A model generated the notes under the pieces. It was not told the DNA's origin. It was given only the letters and a program-made list of their open reading frames with translations, and searched no databases. A DNA stretch of 64,000 nucleotides from Streptomyces luteolus. GTDB lineage: Bacteria > Actinomycetota > Actinomycetes > Streptomycetales > Streptomycetaceae. The DNA lies in NCBI RefSeq assembly GCF_029968015.1, contig NZ_JASCIS010000011.1:146823-210822 (forward strand). The letters run 5' to 3'. Shown here piece by piece: positions 1 to 7,048 of the stretch. The position numbers and the translations under genes are program-made. The number at the start of each line of letters is the position of its first letter. Positions within the stretch are counted from its first letter, which is position 1.

Positions 1-882
1 GACCGGGCCGCGATCAGCCATCACTACGACCTGTCCAACGCCTTCTACGGGCTGCTCCTCGACGACACGATGGCGTACTCGTGCGGCTTCTGGGCGTCCG
101 AGGACGCCGCGTTCACGCCGGCCGACGCGCAGCGCGCGAAGCTGGAGCTGATCTGCCGCAAGCTCGCCCTGCGCCCGGGGGCCGGGCTGCTCGACATCGG
201 CTGCGGCTGGGGTTCGCTCACCCTGCACGCGGCGCAGCGGCACGGCGCCCACGTCACCGCTGTCACGCTGGCGCGCGAGCAGGCGGCGTACGTACGGGAG
301 CGGGTGCGGGAGCGCGGGCTCGGCGACCGGGTGGAGGTGCTGTGCCAGGACTACCGGGACATCGCGGGCGGTGGCTTCGACGCCGTCGCGACGGTCGAGA
401 TGGGCGAACATGTCGGTGATGCCGAGTACCCGGCGTTCGCCGCCGCCCTGCACCGGCTCGTCCGGCCCTCCGGGCGGGTCCTTGTGCAGCAGATGTCGCG
501 CGGCCGGAACGCCCCCGGCGGCGGGCCGTTCATCGAGGCGTACATCGCCCCCGACATGCACATGCGCCCGCTCGGCGAGACGACCGGCCTGCTGGAGGCG
601 GCGGGTCTGGAGGTCCGGCACGTCGAGTCGCTGCGTGAGCACTACGCCCGCACGATCGCCGCGTGGCACCGCACCCTGGAGGAGCGCTGGGCGGCGTTCG
701 TACGGCTTGTGGGGGCTCAGACGGCGCGGGTGTGGCGGCTGTACCTGGTCGGCGGGGCGCTGGCGTTCGAGGAGGGCCGCATGGGTGTCGACCAGATCCT
801 GAGCGTGCGGCGCGACCACGGCGGCGACAGCGGCATGCCGGCCACGACGCACCACTGGTACGAAGGGCTGGACCGGACGTGA
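1..882 (+). CDS. Cyclopropane-fatty-acyl-phospholipid synthase-family SAM methyltransferase (5' end outside window)
   Basis: The reading frame is open from the first base, so the N-terminus lies upstream; 293 residues are visible. The visible start reads AISHHYDLSNAFYGLLLDD, the classic CFA-synthase signature (HYDxxNxFY), followed by a SAM-binding motif LLDIGCGWGSLTLHAA near 190-235. The family transfers a methyl(ene) group from SAM to unsaturated acyl chains of membrane phospholipids. The stop overlaps the GTG start of the next gene (GTGA), and a third gene follows by another overlap, so the three form a coupled operon. In related actinobacterial operons such enzymes sit with DUF1295 proteins and methylate membrane fatty acids; the exact product (cyclopropane or methyl-branched) cannot be told here. 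Confidence 0.85.
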   Translation, partial: DRAAISHHYDLSNAFYGLLLDDTMAYSCGFWASEDAAFTPADAQRAKLELICRKLALRPGAGLLDIGCGWGSLTLHAAQRHGAHVTAVTLAREQAAYVRERVRERGLGDRVEVLCQDYRDIAGGGFDAVATVEMGEHVGDAEYPAFAAALHRLVRPSGRVLVQQMSRGRNAPGGGPFIEAYIAPDMHMRPLGETTGLLEAAGLEVRHVESLREHYARTIAAWHRTLEERWAAFVRLVGAQTARVWRLYLVGGALAFEEGRMGVDQILSVRRDHGGDSGMPATTHHWYEGLDRT

Positions 883-1682
883 ACGGCTTCCCGTGGGCTG
901 CGTTCGCCCTCAACCTCGGCCTGGCCGCCGCGGCGGCCCTCGTCGTCATGCTCGGCACGTTCGCGCTCGCCGTGCGCCGCGGCCTGCACCGGATCGTGGA
1001 CATCGCCTGGGGCGTCGGCTTCACCGCGGTGGCCTCGGTGACCTTCGCGGCCTCCACCGGCCACGGCGACCTGGAGCGCCGTGTCCTGGTCACCGCCCTG
1101 ACCGCGGTCTGGGGGCTGCGCCTGGCCGTGCACATCGCCCGCCGCGGCCGGGGCCACGGCGAGGACCCGCGCTACGAGGCGATGCTGGCCAAGGCCCCCG
1201 GCAACCGGAACGCGTACGCCCTGCGGATGGTGTACCTGCTCCAGGGCGCCCTGGTCTGGCTGGTGTCCCTGCCCGTCCAGGCGGCGCAGTACGTACCCGG
1301 CGGCCTGTCGCCGCTGGCCTGGGCCGGCGTGGCGCTGTGGGCACTGGGGCTGTGCTTCGAGGCGGTCGGCGACGCCCAACTGGCCCGGTTCAAGGCCGAT
1401 CCGGCGAACAAGGGCCGGATCATGGATCGCGGGCTGTGGTCGTGGACCCGGCACCCCAACTACTTCGGCGACTTCTGCGTCTGGTGGGGCCTGTTCCTGC
1501 TGGCCTGCGACGGGCCCGCGGCGGCGGCCGTGTCCCTGATCTCGCCGGTGGTGATGAGCCTGCTCCTGACGCAGGGCAGCGGGAAGCGGCTCCTGGAACG
1601 GCACATGCGCGACCGGCCCGGCTACGCCGAGTACGCCGCCCGTACCAGCGGCTTCTTCCCACTCCCGCCGAGGCGAGGATGA
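879..1682 (+). CDS. DUF1295 (steroid 5-alpha-reductase-like) membrane protein
   Basis: 267 residues from a GTG start that overlaps the preceding stop. Several hydrophobic helices are visible (an N-terminal one, then ALVWLVSLPVQAA and GVALWALGLCFEAV). The C-terminal part carries SWTRHPNYFGDFCVWWGLFLL, the diagnostic DUF1295 signature related to isoprenylcysteine methyltransferases and steroid reductases. Presumably it is an integral membrane NAD(P)H-dependent reductase working with the neighbouring CFA-like methyltransferase on membrane lipids, for example reducing a methylene intermediate. The partnership is inferred from the overlapping gene order; the family assignment is strong. Confidence 0.85.
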   Translation: MNGFPWAAFALNLGLAAAAALVVMLGTFALAVRRGLHRIVDIAWGVGFTAVASVTFAASTGHGDLERRVLVTALTAVWGLRLAVHIARRGRGHGEDPRYEAMLAKAPGNRNAYALRMVYLLQGALVWLVSLPVQAAQYVPGGLSPLAWAGVALWALGLCFEAVGDAQLARFKADPANKGRIMDRGLWSWTRHPNYFGDFCVWWGLFLLACDGPAAAAVSLISPVVMSLLLTQGSGKRLLERHMRDRPGYAEYAARTSGFFPLPPRRG

Positions 1683-2383
1683 GCGGCCCGCCGCCCGGTC
1701 CCCCGCCCGGTGGCGCACTCCAGCCATGGCGCCTGCCGGACCGGCCCCGGGCCGCCGTGCTGCTGCTGCACGGCGGGCGGGCGAAGGGCCTGACCCCCTC
1801 CCGGCCCTGGCACCTGGCCGCCCTGCGCATGCGCGCCTTCGAGCGGGCGTTCGCCGCGGCGCTCCCGCGCGAGGACGTCCTGCTGGCACGGGTGCGCTAC
1901 CGGCACCGCGGCTGGAACGACGACCGGGCCGATCCCGTACGGGACACCCTGGACGCGCTCGGTGAACTCGCCGTCCTGACAGGGCCCGTGCCCACCGTCC
2001 TGGTCGGTCACTCGATGGGGGCCAGGGCGGCGCTGCACGCCGCGGGCCACCCTCAGGTGCACGGAGTGGTCGCCCTCGCGCCGTGGTGGCCTCCGGGCGA
2101 GCCGACACATCAGCTGACGGGCCGCCATGTCGTGGTCCTGCACGGCGCCCTCGACCGCGTCACCTCACCCGTCGAGGCCGCCGCCTGCCTGCGGCGCGCG
2201 CGGAGCTCGACGGCCCGTGCGGCGATGGCCGTGGTCCGCGACGGCGACCACGCGATGCTGCGCCGCCACCGGTTCTGGCACCACACCGCCGCGGCCGTCG
2301 TCGCCCACCTCCTCGCCCCGACCGGCCGCCCGGACCCCCTGCCACCGGAGTGCTACGAGGCGGCGGACGCTCCGGTGCTCTAG
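1679..2383 (+). CDS. Small alpha/beta hydrolase
   Basis: 234 residues; the ATG overlaps the TGA of the DUF1295 gene (ATGA), so translation is coupled. An N-terminal proline/glycine-rich stretch precedes the hydrolase core. AVLLLHGGRAKG is the oxyanion-hole strand, VLVGHSMGARAAL contains the nucleophile-elbow serine, DRVTSP is the likely acid region, and DGDHAMLRR the likely catalytic histidine. It lacks a signal peptide, so it is cytoplasmic. Substrate unknown; operon context points to acyl-lipid or acyl-thioester hydrolysis connected to lipid modification. Confidence 0.8.
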   Translation: MSGPPPGPPPGGALQPWRLPDRPRAAVLLLHGGRAKGLTPSRPWHLAALRMRAFERAFAAALPREDVLLARVRYRHRGWNDDRADPVRDTLDALGELAVLTGPVPTVLVGHSMGARAALHAAGHPQVHGVVALAPWWPPGEPTHQLTGRHVVVLHGALDRVTSPVEAAACLRRARSSTARAAMAVVRDGDHAMLRRHRFWHHTAAAVVAHLLAPTGRPDPLPPECYEAADAPVL

Positions 2384-2437
2384 GGGCTGTCGCCCCGATG
2401 CTTGCAGGCCCGCGACTCCCCCAAGCTCTCGGCTCCT

Positions 2438-2469
2438 CCCTCAGCTACCACTGGGAGGTGCCCCCAGAG
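2438..2469 (+). repeat. Interspersed intergenic repeat, copy A
   Basis: The core CAGCTACCACTGGGAGGTG plus flanking CCCCCAGAG recurs, with one visible mismatch in the core, in reverse orientation at 35496-35530. Such short GC-rich repeats are frequent between Streptomyces genes and often form part of terminator-like hairpins. Here it follows the stop of the alpha/beta hydrolase by about 55 bp. Confidence 0.6.
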
Positions 2470-2590
2470 CAGGGAGGTACCCCCTCGACGCCGCGGGCTG
2501 ATCCGCAAGCAAAGGTCGCGGAGACGGACCCCAGGGCCCGTCGCCCGCGCAGGCCACCGCCGAACGGGTGACTCCACCGGGCCGCCTCAC

Positions 2591-2616
2591 GGTTACTTTT
2601 CGTGAGCGTGGGGTAA
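2591..2616 (+). promoter_or_regulatory. Candidate SigB/SigF-type promoter
   Basis: GGTTAC, 14 bp, then GGGTAA. This resembles the Streptomyces general-stress sigma consensus (GTTT-like -35, 14-16 bp, GGGTAA/T -10). It lies about 70 bp upstream of the DUF2267 ATG, and a SigB/F-family sigma factor gene is the next gene but one. The match is by eye only. Confidence 0.4.
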
Positions 2617-2686
2617 CGGGTGGATCTCGTATGCCGGCCAGGCCTGGCCGCACCGGCCGGCAGCGGGGCCACGACAAGGAGAGTCC

Positions 2687-3079
2687 ATGAATACGCCCTT
2701 GGAAACCCTGCTGGAAGAGGTCCGTGAACGCGGCGACTTCGCCACCCGGCGAGCCGCCGCACGGGCCGTGCAGAGCGTGCTTGAGATCCTTGGCGCGCAC
2801 CTCGTGGGCGACGACCGCACCGACCTGGCGCGCCTCCTGCCCGCCCAGTGCGGCCCGGTCCTGACCGACGCCGAACCGGCCAGCGAGCCCCTCACGCCGG
2901 AGGCGTTCATCGAGACCGTCGCGGTGCGCGCCCGGGACGACGTCAAGTCCGCCCGCCGCGCCGTCGCCGCCGTCCTGAGCACGGTCGCGGAGGCGGCCGA
3001 CGACGCGCTGCTGCGGCGCATCCTCACCCAGCTCCCGCCAGGGCACGCGGGCCTGTTCGGCCGCACCGACCCGGTCTGA
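2687..3079 (+). CDS. DUF2267 family protein
   Basis: 130 residues, ATG preceded by AAGGAGAG. The pattern of two helical repeats (LETLLEEVRERGDFATRRAAARAVQSVLEILGAHL, then FIETVAVRARDDVKSARRAVAAVLSTVAEA) with the intervening LLPAQ segment is typical of DUF2267, small soluble helical proteins of unknown biochemical function often found in stress regulons of Actinobacteria. A SigB-type promoter candidate upstream and a SigB/F sigma gene about 120 bp downstream are consistent with a stress role. No catalytic motif is visible. Confidence 0.75.
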   Translation: MNTPLETLLEEVRERGDFATRRAAARAVQSVLEILGAHLVGDDRTDLARLLPAQCGPVLTDAEPASEPLTPEAFIETVAVRARDDVKSARRAVAAVLSTVAEAADDALLRRILTQLPPGHAGLFGRTDPV

Positions 3080-3200
3080 CGGCTTGGCCCAGATGGGCTA
3101 ACGGAGAGTCAAGTCACGGGTGTGTAACGGGAGATGGCGGGTACGTGCGGTGCACACGGCGCTCTCACCCGGAGGGCGCCCTCCGCAGTCGGGAGCGACG

Positions 3201-4097
3201 ATGGCAACCCAGGTCAGCCACACCAGCACCCCCACGGCCCCGCACGCCGAGCGACATACCGCCGGCCCCGGCAGCCCCGCGGAGCTGCCGGGCCGGCACG
3301 ACCTGCCGTCACCCTCCGACACCGCGCGCCTCCCCGCCGAGGAGATCCGCCGACTCTCCAAGACCCTCTTCGCCCGCCTCGACGAGCTCGAAGAGGGCAC
3401 GGAGGCCCATGCGTACGTACGCAACAGCCTGGTCGAACTCAACCTCAACCTCGTGCACTACGCCGCCCGCCGGATGCGACCGCAGGCGGAGTCGTGGGAC
3501 GACGTGATCCAGGTCGGCACGATCGGGCTGATCAAGGCCATCAACCGCTTCGAACTCCACCGCGGCGTCGAGTTCCCCAGCTACGCGCTGCCGACCGTCA
3601 TGGGCGAGATCAAGCGCTTCTTCCGCGACACCAGCTGGTCCGTACGCGTCCCGCGCCCGCTGCAGGAACTCCACTTCGACCTGGCCAGGGCGACGACCGC
3701 GCTGGAGCAGGCCCACGGCCACCCCCCGACACGCGCCCAACTCGCCGCACACCTCGGCCGCACCGAAGCCGAAGTCGCCGAGGGCCAAGCCGTCGCCCGC
3801 AGCTACCTCCCCGCCTCCCTGGACCTGCCCGTCGACGGCGCCGACTCCGACGACACCCTCGCCGACCACCTCGGCTACCACGACCCCGACCTGGCCCGCG
3901 TCGAAGCCGTCCACGTCCTCAAGCCGCTGATCGCCGCCCTCCCCGAGCGCGAACGCCGGATTCTCGCCCTCCGCTTCGTCGGCGACCGGACACAGCGCGA
4001 GATCGGCGAGGAGCTCGACATCTCCCAGATGCACGTCTCACGCATCCTGACCCGCACCCTGGGCCGCCTGCGGGCGGAGCTCGACACGAAGCGCTAG
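3201..4097 (+). CDS. RNA polymerase sigma factor, SigB/SigF/SigG subfamily
   Basis: 298 residues from the ATG at 3201, preceded by GGGAG; an upstream in-frame GTG at 3120 would add a non-conserved arginine-rich leader and is less likely. After a Pro/Thr-rich N-terminus, region 2 reads NLNLVHYAARRM...DDVIQVGTIGLIKAINRFELHRGVEFPSYALPTVMGEIKRFFRD, the hallmark of SigB-type factors. Region 3 follows (VPRPLQELHFDLARA) and region 4 ends in a helix-turn-helix TQREIGEELDISQMHVSRIL. It should direct RNA polymerase to stress or development promoters. No anti-sigma factor gene is adjacent in the window, so control must come from elsewhere or from upstream of the window. Confidence 0.9.
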   Translation: MATQVSHTSTPTAPHAERHTAGPGSPAELPGRHDLPSPSDTARLPAEEIRRLSKTLFARLDELEEGTEAHAYVRNSLVELNLNLVHYAARRMRPQAESWDDVIQVGTIGLIKAINRFELHRGVEFPSYALPTVMGEIKRFFRDTSWSVRVPRPLQELHFDLARATTALEQAHGHPPTRAQLAAHLGRTEAEVAEGQAVARSYLPASLDLPVDGADSDDTLADHLGYHDPDLARVEAVHVLKPLIAALPERERRILALRFVGDRTQREIGEELDISQMHVSRILTRTLGRLRAELDTKR

Positions 4098-4155
4098 GAG
4101 AGACGCCTCCAGACGCCCCCCCTTGAGAACCCTCCGCATTCGCAGCGGTCCCGCG

Positions 4156-4213
4156 GGGCGACGCGGCGTACCGGTCCTGCTGAGCGTCGGGTACAGCTCC
4201 TGCCACTGGTGCC
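4156..4213 (+). pseudogene. Fragment of DUF255 (yyaL-like) gene at left edge of island
   Basis: In frame 1 this short stretch encodes [19 protein letters not shown], matching the conserved N-terminal thioredoxin-like segment of DUF255 proteins. It then runs at once into CGG TAG. The matching gene, with the same segment, lies 29 kb away at 33336-35387. Codon use in the fragment is host-like (CTG CTG AGC GTC GGG TAC AGC TCC). Upstream of 4156 no further N-terminal homology is visible. It marks the left boundary of the island. Confidence 0.7.
4204..4213 (+). other. Putative left attachment core (attL)
   Basis: CACTGGTGCC, shared with 33504-33513. To its left the sequence is DUF255-gene sequence; to its right homology stops and a transposase remnant begins. 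Joining the sequence left of this copy to the sequence right of the other copy restores SSCHWCHVMAHE without gap. Inference: recombination or integration core; no integrase is visible. Confidence 0.5.
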
Positions 4214-4300
4214 GGTAGCCCTGCGCGCGACCGCCCGCCCCTGAAGCCAGTCCGGCACCGGCAGCAGGGGCCGGATGACCTGCCACTCTGCCTCAGTCAT
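4214..4300 (-). pseudogene. Remnant of IS5-type transposase N-terminus
   Basis: Reading leftward from ATG at 4300: MTEAEWQVIRPLLPVPDWLQG, typical of the DUF4096 N-terminus of IS5/IS4-like transposases of Streptomyces. The continuation GGRAQGYRH is found only in another frame, so there is at least one frameshift. The gene ends at the DUF255 fragment, so only about 30 codons survive. It is non-functional. The junction shares microhomology (GGCACC) with the reverse complement of the DUF255 fragment, so illegitimate recombination at this edge is possible. The region 4301-4422 to its right shows no gene. Confidence 0.7.
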
Positions 4301-4422
4301 GGCGGAGCCGTAGCGGGGAACGCGGTCGGGTCCGTCAATAGGGCCTCCGTCCGCCCGGTGAACTACGCACCGTCGAGCCGGAGTCCGGGGTGCGCACCCC
4401 CGCGCGGTTCATCAAGGCCGGG

Positions 4423-4911
4423 TCAAGTTGGCCCCTGCACCTGGGACGCCGCCACCCGCCTGGCGATCTCCTCCAGCGGCACGTCCTCGACGTGGGTGGC
4501 CACCATCCACCGGTGGCCGAAGGGGTCTTCGAACATGCCGACTCGGTCGCCGTAGATCTCGTCGACCACGGGACGCAGCGGCCTGGCACGAGCCGCGAGC
4601 GCGCGGTCGAAGACCTCATCGACGTCGTCCACGTGGACGCTGATCGCCACCGGCGTGCCGCCCACCGACCTCGGGCCGGGGGCGTCATACTCCGGAAACT
4701 CCTCTGCGAGCATGATCAGGGAGTCGCCGATCCGAAGCTCGGCATGGCCGATCCGGCCGTCCGGTTCCCGGATCCGCATGCGCTCGGTGGCTCCGAACAC
4801 AGCGCGGTAGAACTCGATCGCCGTCTCGGCCCCTGCGACGAACAGGTGGGGGGAGACCCGGGGGTAGCCCTCGGGTACGGGGCCCGTCTTCACCTTGCTG
4901 TCGTCTGTCAT
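4423..4911 (-). CDS. VOC-superfamily (PhnB/glyoxalase-like) protein
   Basis: 162 residues from the ATG at 4911, which overlaps the stop of the radical-SAM gene (ATGA); a longer upstream frame lies inside that gene and is rejected. It shows paired beta-alpha-beta-beta-beta modules: VSPHLFVAGAETAIEFYRAVFGA, then VAISVHVDDVDEVFDRALAAGA-like and DRVGMFEDPFGHRWMVATHVEDV, which is the PhnB-type pattern. VOC proteins include metal-dependent isomerases/dioxygenases and drug-binding resistance proteins. Because it is translationally coupled to a tailoring enzyme of the island, binding or protection against the product is a reasonable inference. An unrelated housekeeping role cannot be excluded. Confidence 0.75.
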   Translation of the reverse strand: MTDDSKVKTGPVPEGYPRVSPHLFVAGAETAIEFYRAVFGATERMRIREPDGRIGHAELRIGDSLIMLAEEFPEYDAPGPRSVGGTPVAISVHVDDVDEVFDRALAARARPLRPVVDEIYGDRVGMFEDPFGHRWMVATHVEDVPLEEIARRVAASQVQGPT

Positions 4912-7004
4912 CCCCGCATCCTTTCGGTGGATTTCCGACCTGCGGCGGTGAGCAGGTGCGGTACTGGCACGGTTTCCACCGCCGGTCGCGTGGCGGTGCA
5001 CTGGAATTCGGCGTCGCGCAGCGTGGACACCATGCCCCGCCAGCACAGCACCACATACCGGCTGAACGAGAAGTTCGGCCGGTGGTCGTGGAGCAGCTTC
5101 GCGGGGGTGGTGACCCGGCCGGTCAGCTCGGCGCCCAGAGGGCAGTGGAGGTCCGGGGGGATGTCCCCCGCCTCGCGCAGGACGGCGAGGATGTCGGCCG
5201 GGACGCGGAAGTCCGAGTGCTCGGCCCGGCCGGTGATCATGGAGCGGAATACGGAGCCGGCCGCGAGGTCCAGGTCGATGACGGGCTGCAGATCCGTACG
5301 GCTGGGCAGGGAGTCCCCGGGGATGCGACTGAGCAGATGGTCGACGGCCGCGTCCAGGAAGTGGGCAAGGCGGGCAGGGTTCTCGACCAGGCGGTGCAGG
5401 ATCGCCTCGTAGTGGATCTCCTGGCGGCCGTACAGGTCGCCGTTGCCGACCTCCAGACCCAGTTCGTTCTGCAGGAGTGCCTGGTCCAAGGTGTCCGGGT
5501 CCGTCCAGGCGGCCCGGTAGTTCTGCGCGATCGCGTGGGTCACGCCGTCCGTGACGTGGTCGAAGAGGAAGTCCCTGAGGTGGTCGCAGAGTTCGACCAT
5601 GCGTACGCCGGTGTCCCCGGCCAGGGTCCGCAGGGTGCAGCGCAGCAGGGATTTCTGGAAGATGTGCAGACAGAGCCGGAACTCAAGGCCGCGCAGCCAG
5701 TCCGCCTCGGTCATGGTGGCGTGCGCCACCACGACGTCGCCCCTCAGTTCGGGATCGCTGACGTCGAACGGGAGGTCGCGGACGACGAGTTGCTGCTCAT
5801 GGCGGAAGCGCTCCCGGGTGTAGTCGGTGTTGTTCAGCAGGAGAAGCGGGAAAATGACCGGCGACCCGCCTGCGGCCAGCGTCTCCTCGACCCCGGCCAG
5901 GAAGCTCTCGTACGTCTCCCCGGGCATTCCCCAGATGAGATCGGTGTAGGTCGGGATACCGAGGTCCCGGAACTCCGACTGCAGTCGGCGAAAGTTGTCG
6001 AGGCGGATATTGGAGCGCTGGGCCAGATCGAGCACAGTCGGGCTGAAGGACTGCGTGGAGAGAGTGACGGGCGCGAGGAGTCCGCCGTCGCGGAGCAGAG
6101 CGGCCATCTCCAGAATCCGTTTGTTGCTGTTCTTCGCCCAGGTGACGAAGAAGTCCACCTTTTTGCCGTGCCGGTCGCAGAGGTCGACCAGCATGCGCGC
6201 GATCTCGACATCCCTGGGGAGGATTCCGAAATTCGCGTCGGCAAGGGCCAGCATCATATTCGGCCCGGCGAGTCGGACGGCTCTTTCCAGATCGGCCGCG
6301 ACCCGTTCCATGGGGAACTGGCGGACCTTCGAATTGGTCGCCCCGCCCCAGTAGCAGAACGCACAGCTGTACGGGCATCCGCGATTCGTCTCGTACACCA
6401 GCAAGGTCGTCCCGGACAGCTCGGTATCCGCGTAGACGGACAGCGGTGAGGGTACGGTCGCCAGATCCACGATCCGGGCCGCCGGCCTGGTGGAGAACGG
6501 CCGACGGTCCGCCCCGGTGCCCGACCAGTAGGTGATCCCGTCGATCGACGCCAAGCCCTCGTCGTCGTGCAGGAACGACCTCAGCAGCTCGACGAACCGC
6601 AGCTCGCCCTCGCCGTGCACCAGCACGTCGACCCAGGGTGCTTCGGCGAACAGCGCGTCCTGCTGGTGGCTGACGTCGTTGCCCCCGACGACGATGCGGC
6701 AAGCGGGCCAGCGCCGCCGGATGCGCCGGGCGAGCTCCAGCGACTGCGCGCGGTTCCAGAAGTAGACGGTGAAGGCCACCACGAGCGGATCGTGCAGCGC
6801 CGCGAGGACCTGCTCGCAGGCCCGCTCGAACCACGGGCCTCGGGAGAGGACCGCGTGCCGCCTGAAGGTGCAGCCCGCCGACACCTCCGGATCCGCCGCG
6901 GCCGCGGCCTGCAGGTAGCCCAGGGTCGGACTGTAGGTCGCTCCGGCGATCGAGGTCAGGTCCACCAGGTGCACTTCGCGGCGGGCCCGGGGGTGTCCGG
7001 TCAT
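4908..7004 (-). CDS. Cobalamin-binding radical SAM enzyme (class B methylase-like)
   Basis: 698 residues. The N-terminal ~180 residues have the B12-binding Rossmann layout (PLVVAFTVYFWNRAQSLELARRI, IVVGGNDVSHQ, VLVHGEGELRFVELL). The radical-SAM core begins at NRGCPYSCAFCYWG, with the cluster cysteines at about 210, 214 and 217. It continues through LSTQSFSPTVLDLAQRSN and LIWGMPGETYESFLAGVEE. The C-terminal ~200 residues are helical and family-specific. B12-radical-SAM enzymes methylate unactivated carbons; a homologue in Streptomyces venezuelae is known to C-methylate a thiazoline in watasemycin biosynthesis, the same chemical class predicted here. The ATG at 7004 has AAAGGGAC upstream. It lies 44 bp behind the halogenase stop and is coupled to the VOC gene. 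Confidence 0.85.
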   Translation of the reverse strand: MTGHPRARREVHLVDLTSIAGATYSPTLGYLQAAAAADPEVSAGCTFRRHAVLSRGPWFERACEQVLAALHDPLVVAFTVYFWNRAQSLELARRIRRRWPACRIVVGGNDVSHQQDALFAEAPWVDVLVHGEGELRFVELLRSFLHDDEGLASIDGITYWSGTGADRRPFSTRPAARIVDLATVPSPLSVYADTELSGTTLLVYETNRGCPYSCAFCYWGGATNSKVRQFPMERVAADLERAVRLAGPNMMLALADANFGILPRDVEIARMLVDLCDRHGKKVDFFVTWAKNSNKRILEMAALLRDGGLLAPVTLSTQSFSPTVLDLAQRSNIRLDNFRRLQSEFRDLGIPTYTDLIWGMPGETYESFLAGVEETLAAGGSPVIFPLLLLNNTDYTRERFRHEQQLVVRDLPFDVSDPELRGDVVVAHATMTEADWLRGLEFRLCLHIFQKSLLRCTLRTLAGDTGVRMVELCDHLRDFLFDHVTDGVTHAIAQNYRAAWTDPDTLDQALLQNELGLEVGNGDLYGRQEIHYEAILHRLVENPARLAHFLDAAVDHLLSRIPGDSLPSRTDLQPVIDLDLAAGSVFRSMITGRAEHSDFRVPADILAVLREAGDIPPDLHCPLGAELTGRVTTPAKLLHDHRPNFSFSRYVVLCWRGMVSTLRDAEFQCTATRPAVETVPVPHLLTAAGRKSTERMRG

Positions 7005-7048
7005 TGTGTTCGCTGTCCCTTTCTGCGTGATCCGGCTACGGAACGCGC

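Larger units (their letters stand above)
2384..2686. other. 303-bp intergenic region
   Basis: No convincing coding sequence. It contains one copy of an interspersed repeat (2438-2469) that recurs inverted at 35496-35530, and a candidate stress-sigma promoter (2591-2616) in front of the DUF2267 gene. The segment 2480-2585 has no recognisable signal. Confidence 0.6.

Noticed and set aside
3095..3123. Second stress-type promoter just before the sigma factor gene (GGGCTA ... GGGTGT)
   Set aside because: Spacing of 17 bp and a poor -10 match; not better than chance in this composition.
4204..4300. tRNA gene as integration target at the left island edge
   Set aside because: No cloverleaf-forming sequence is present; the edge lies in a protein-coding fragment.
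4390..6449. Rightward frames of 340 and 497 codons opposite the VOC and radical-SAM genes
   Set aside because: They are shadows of the leftward genes, which carry clear catalytic motifs, RBSs and coupled starts.
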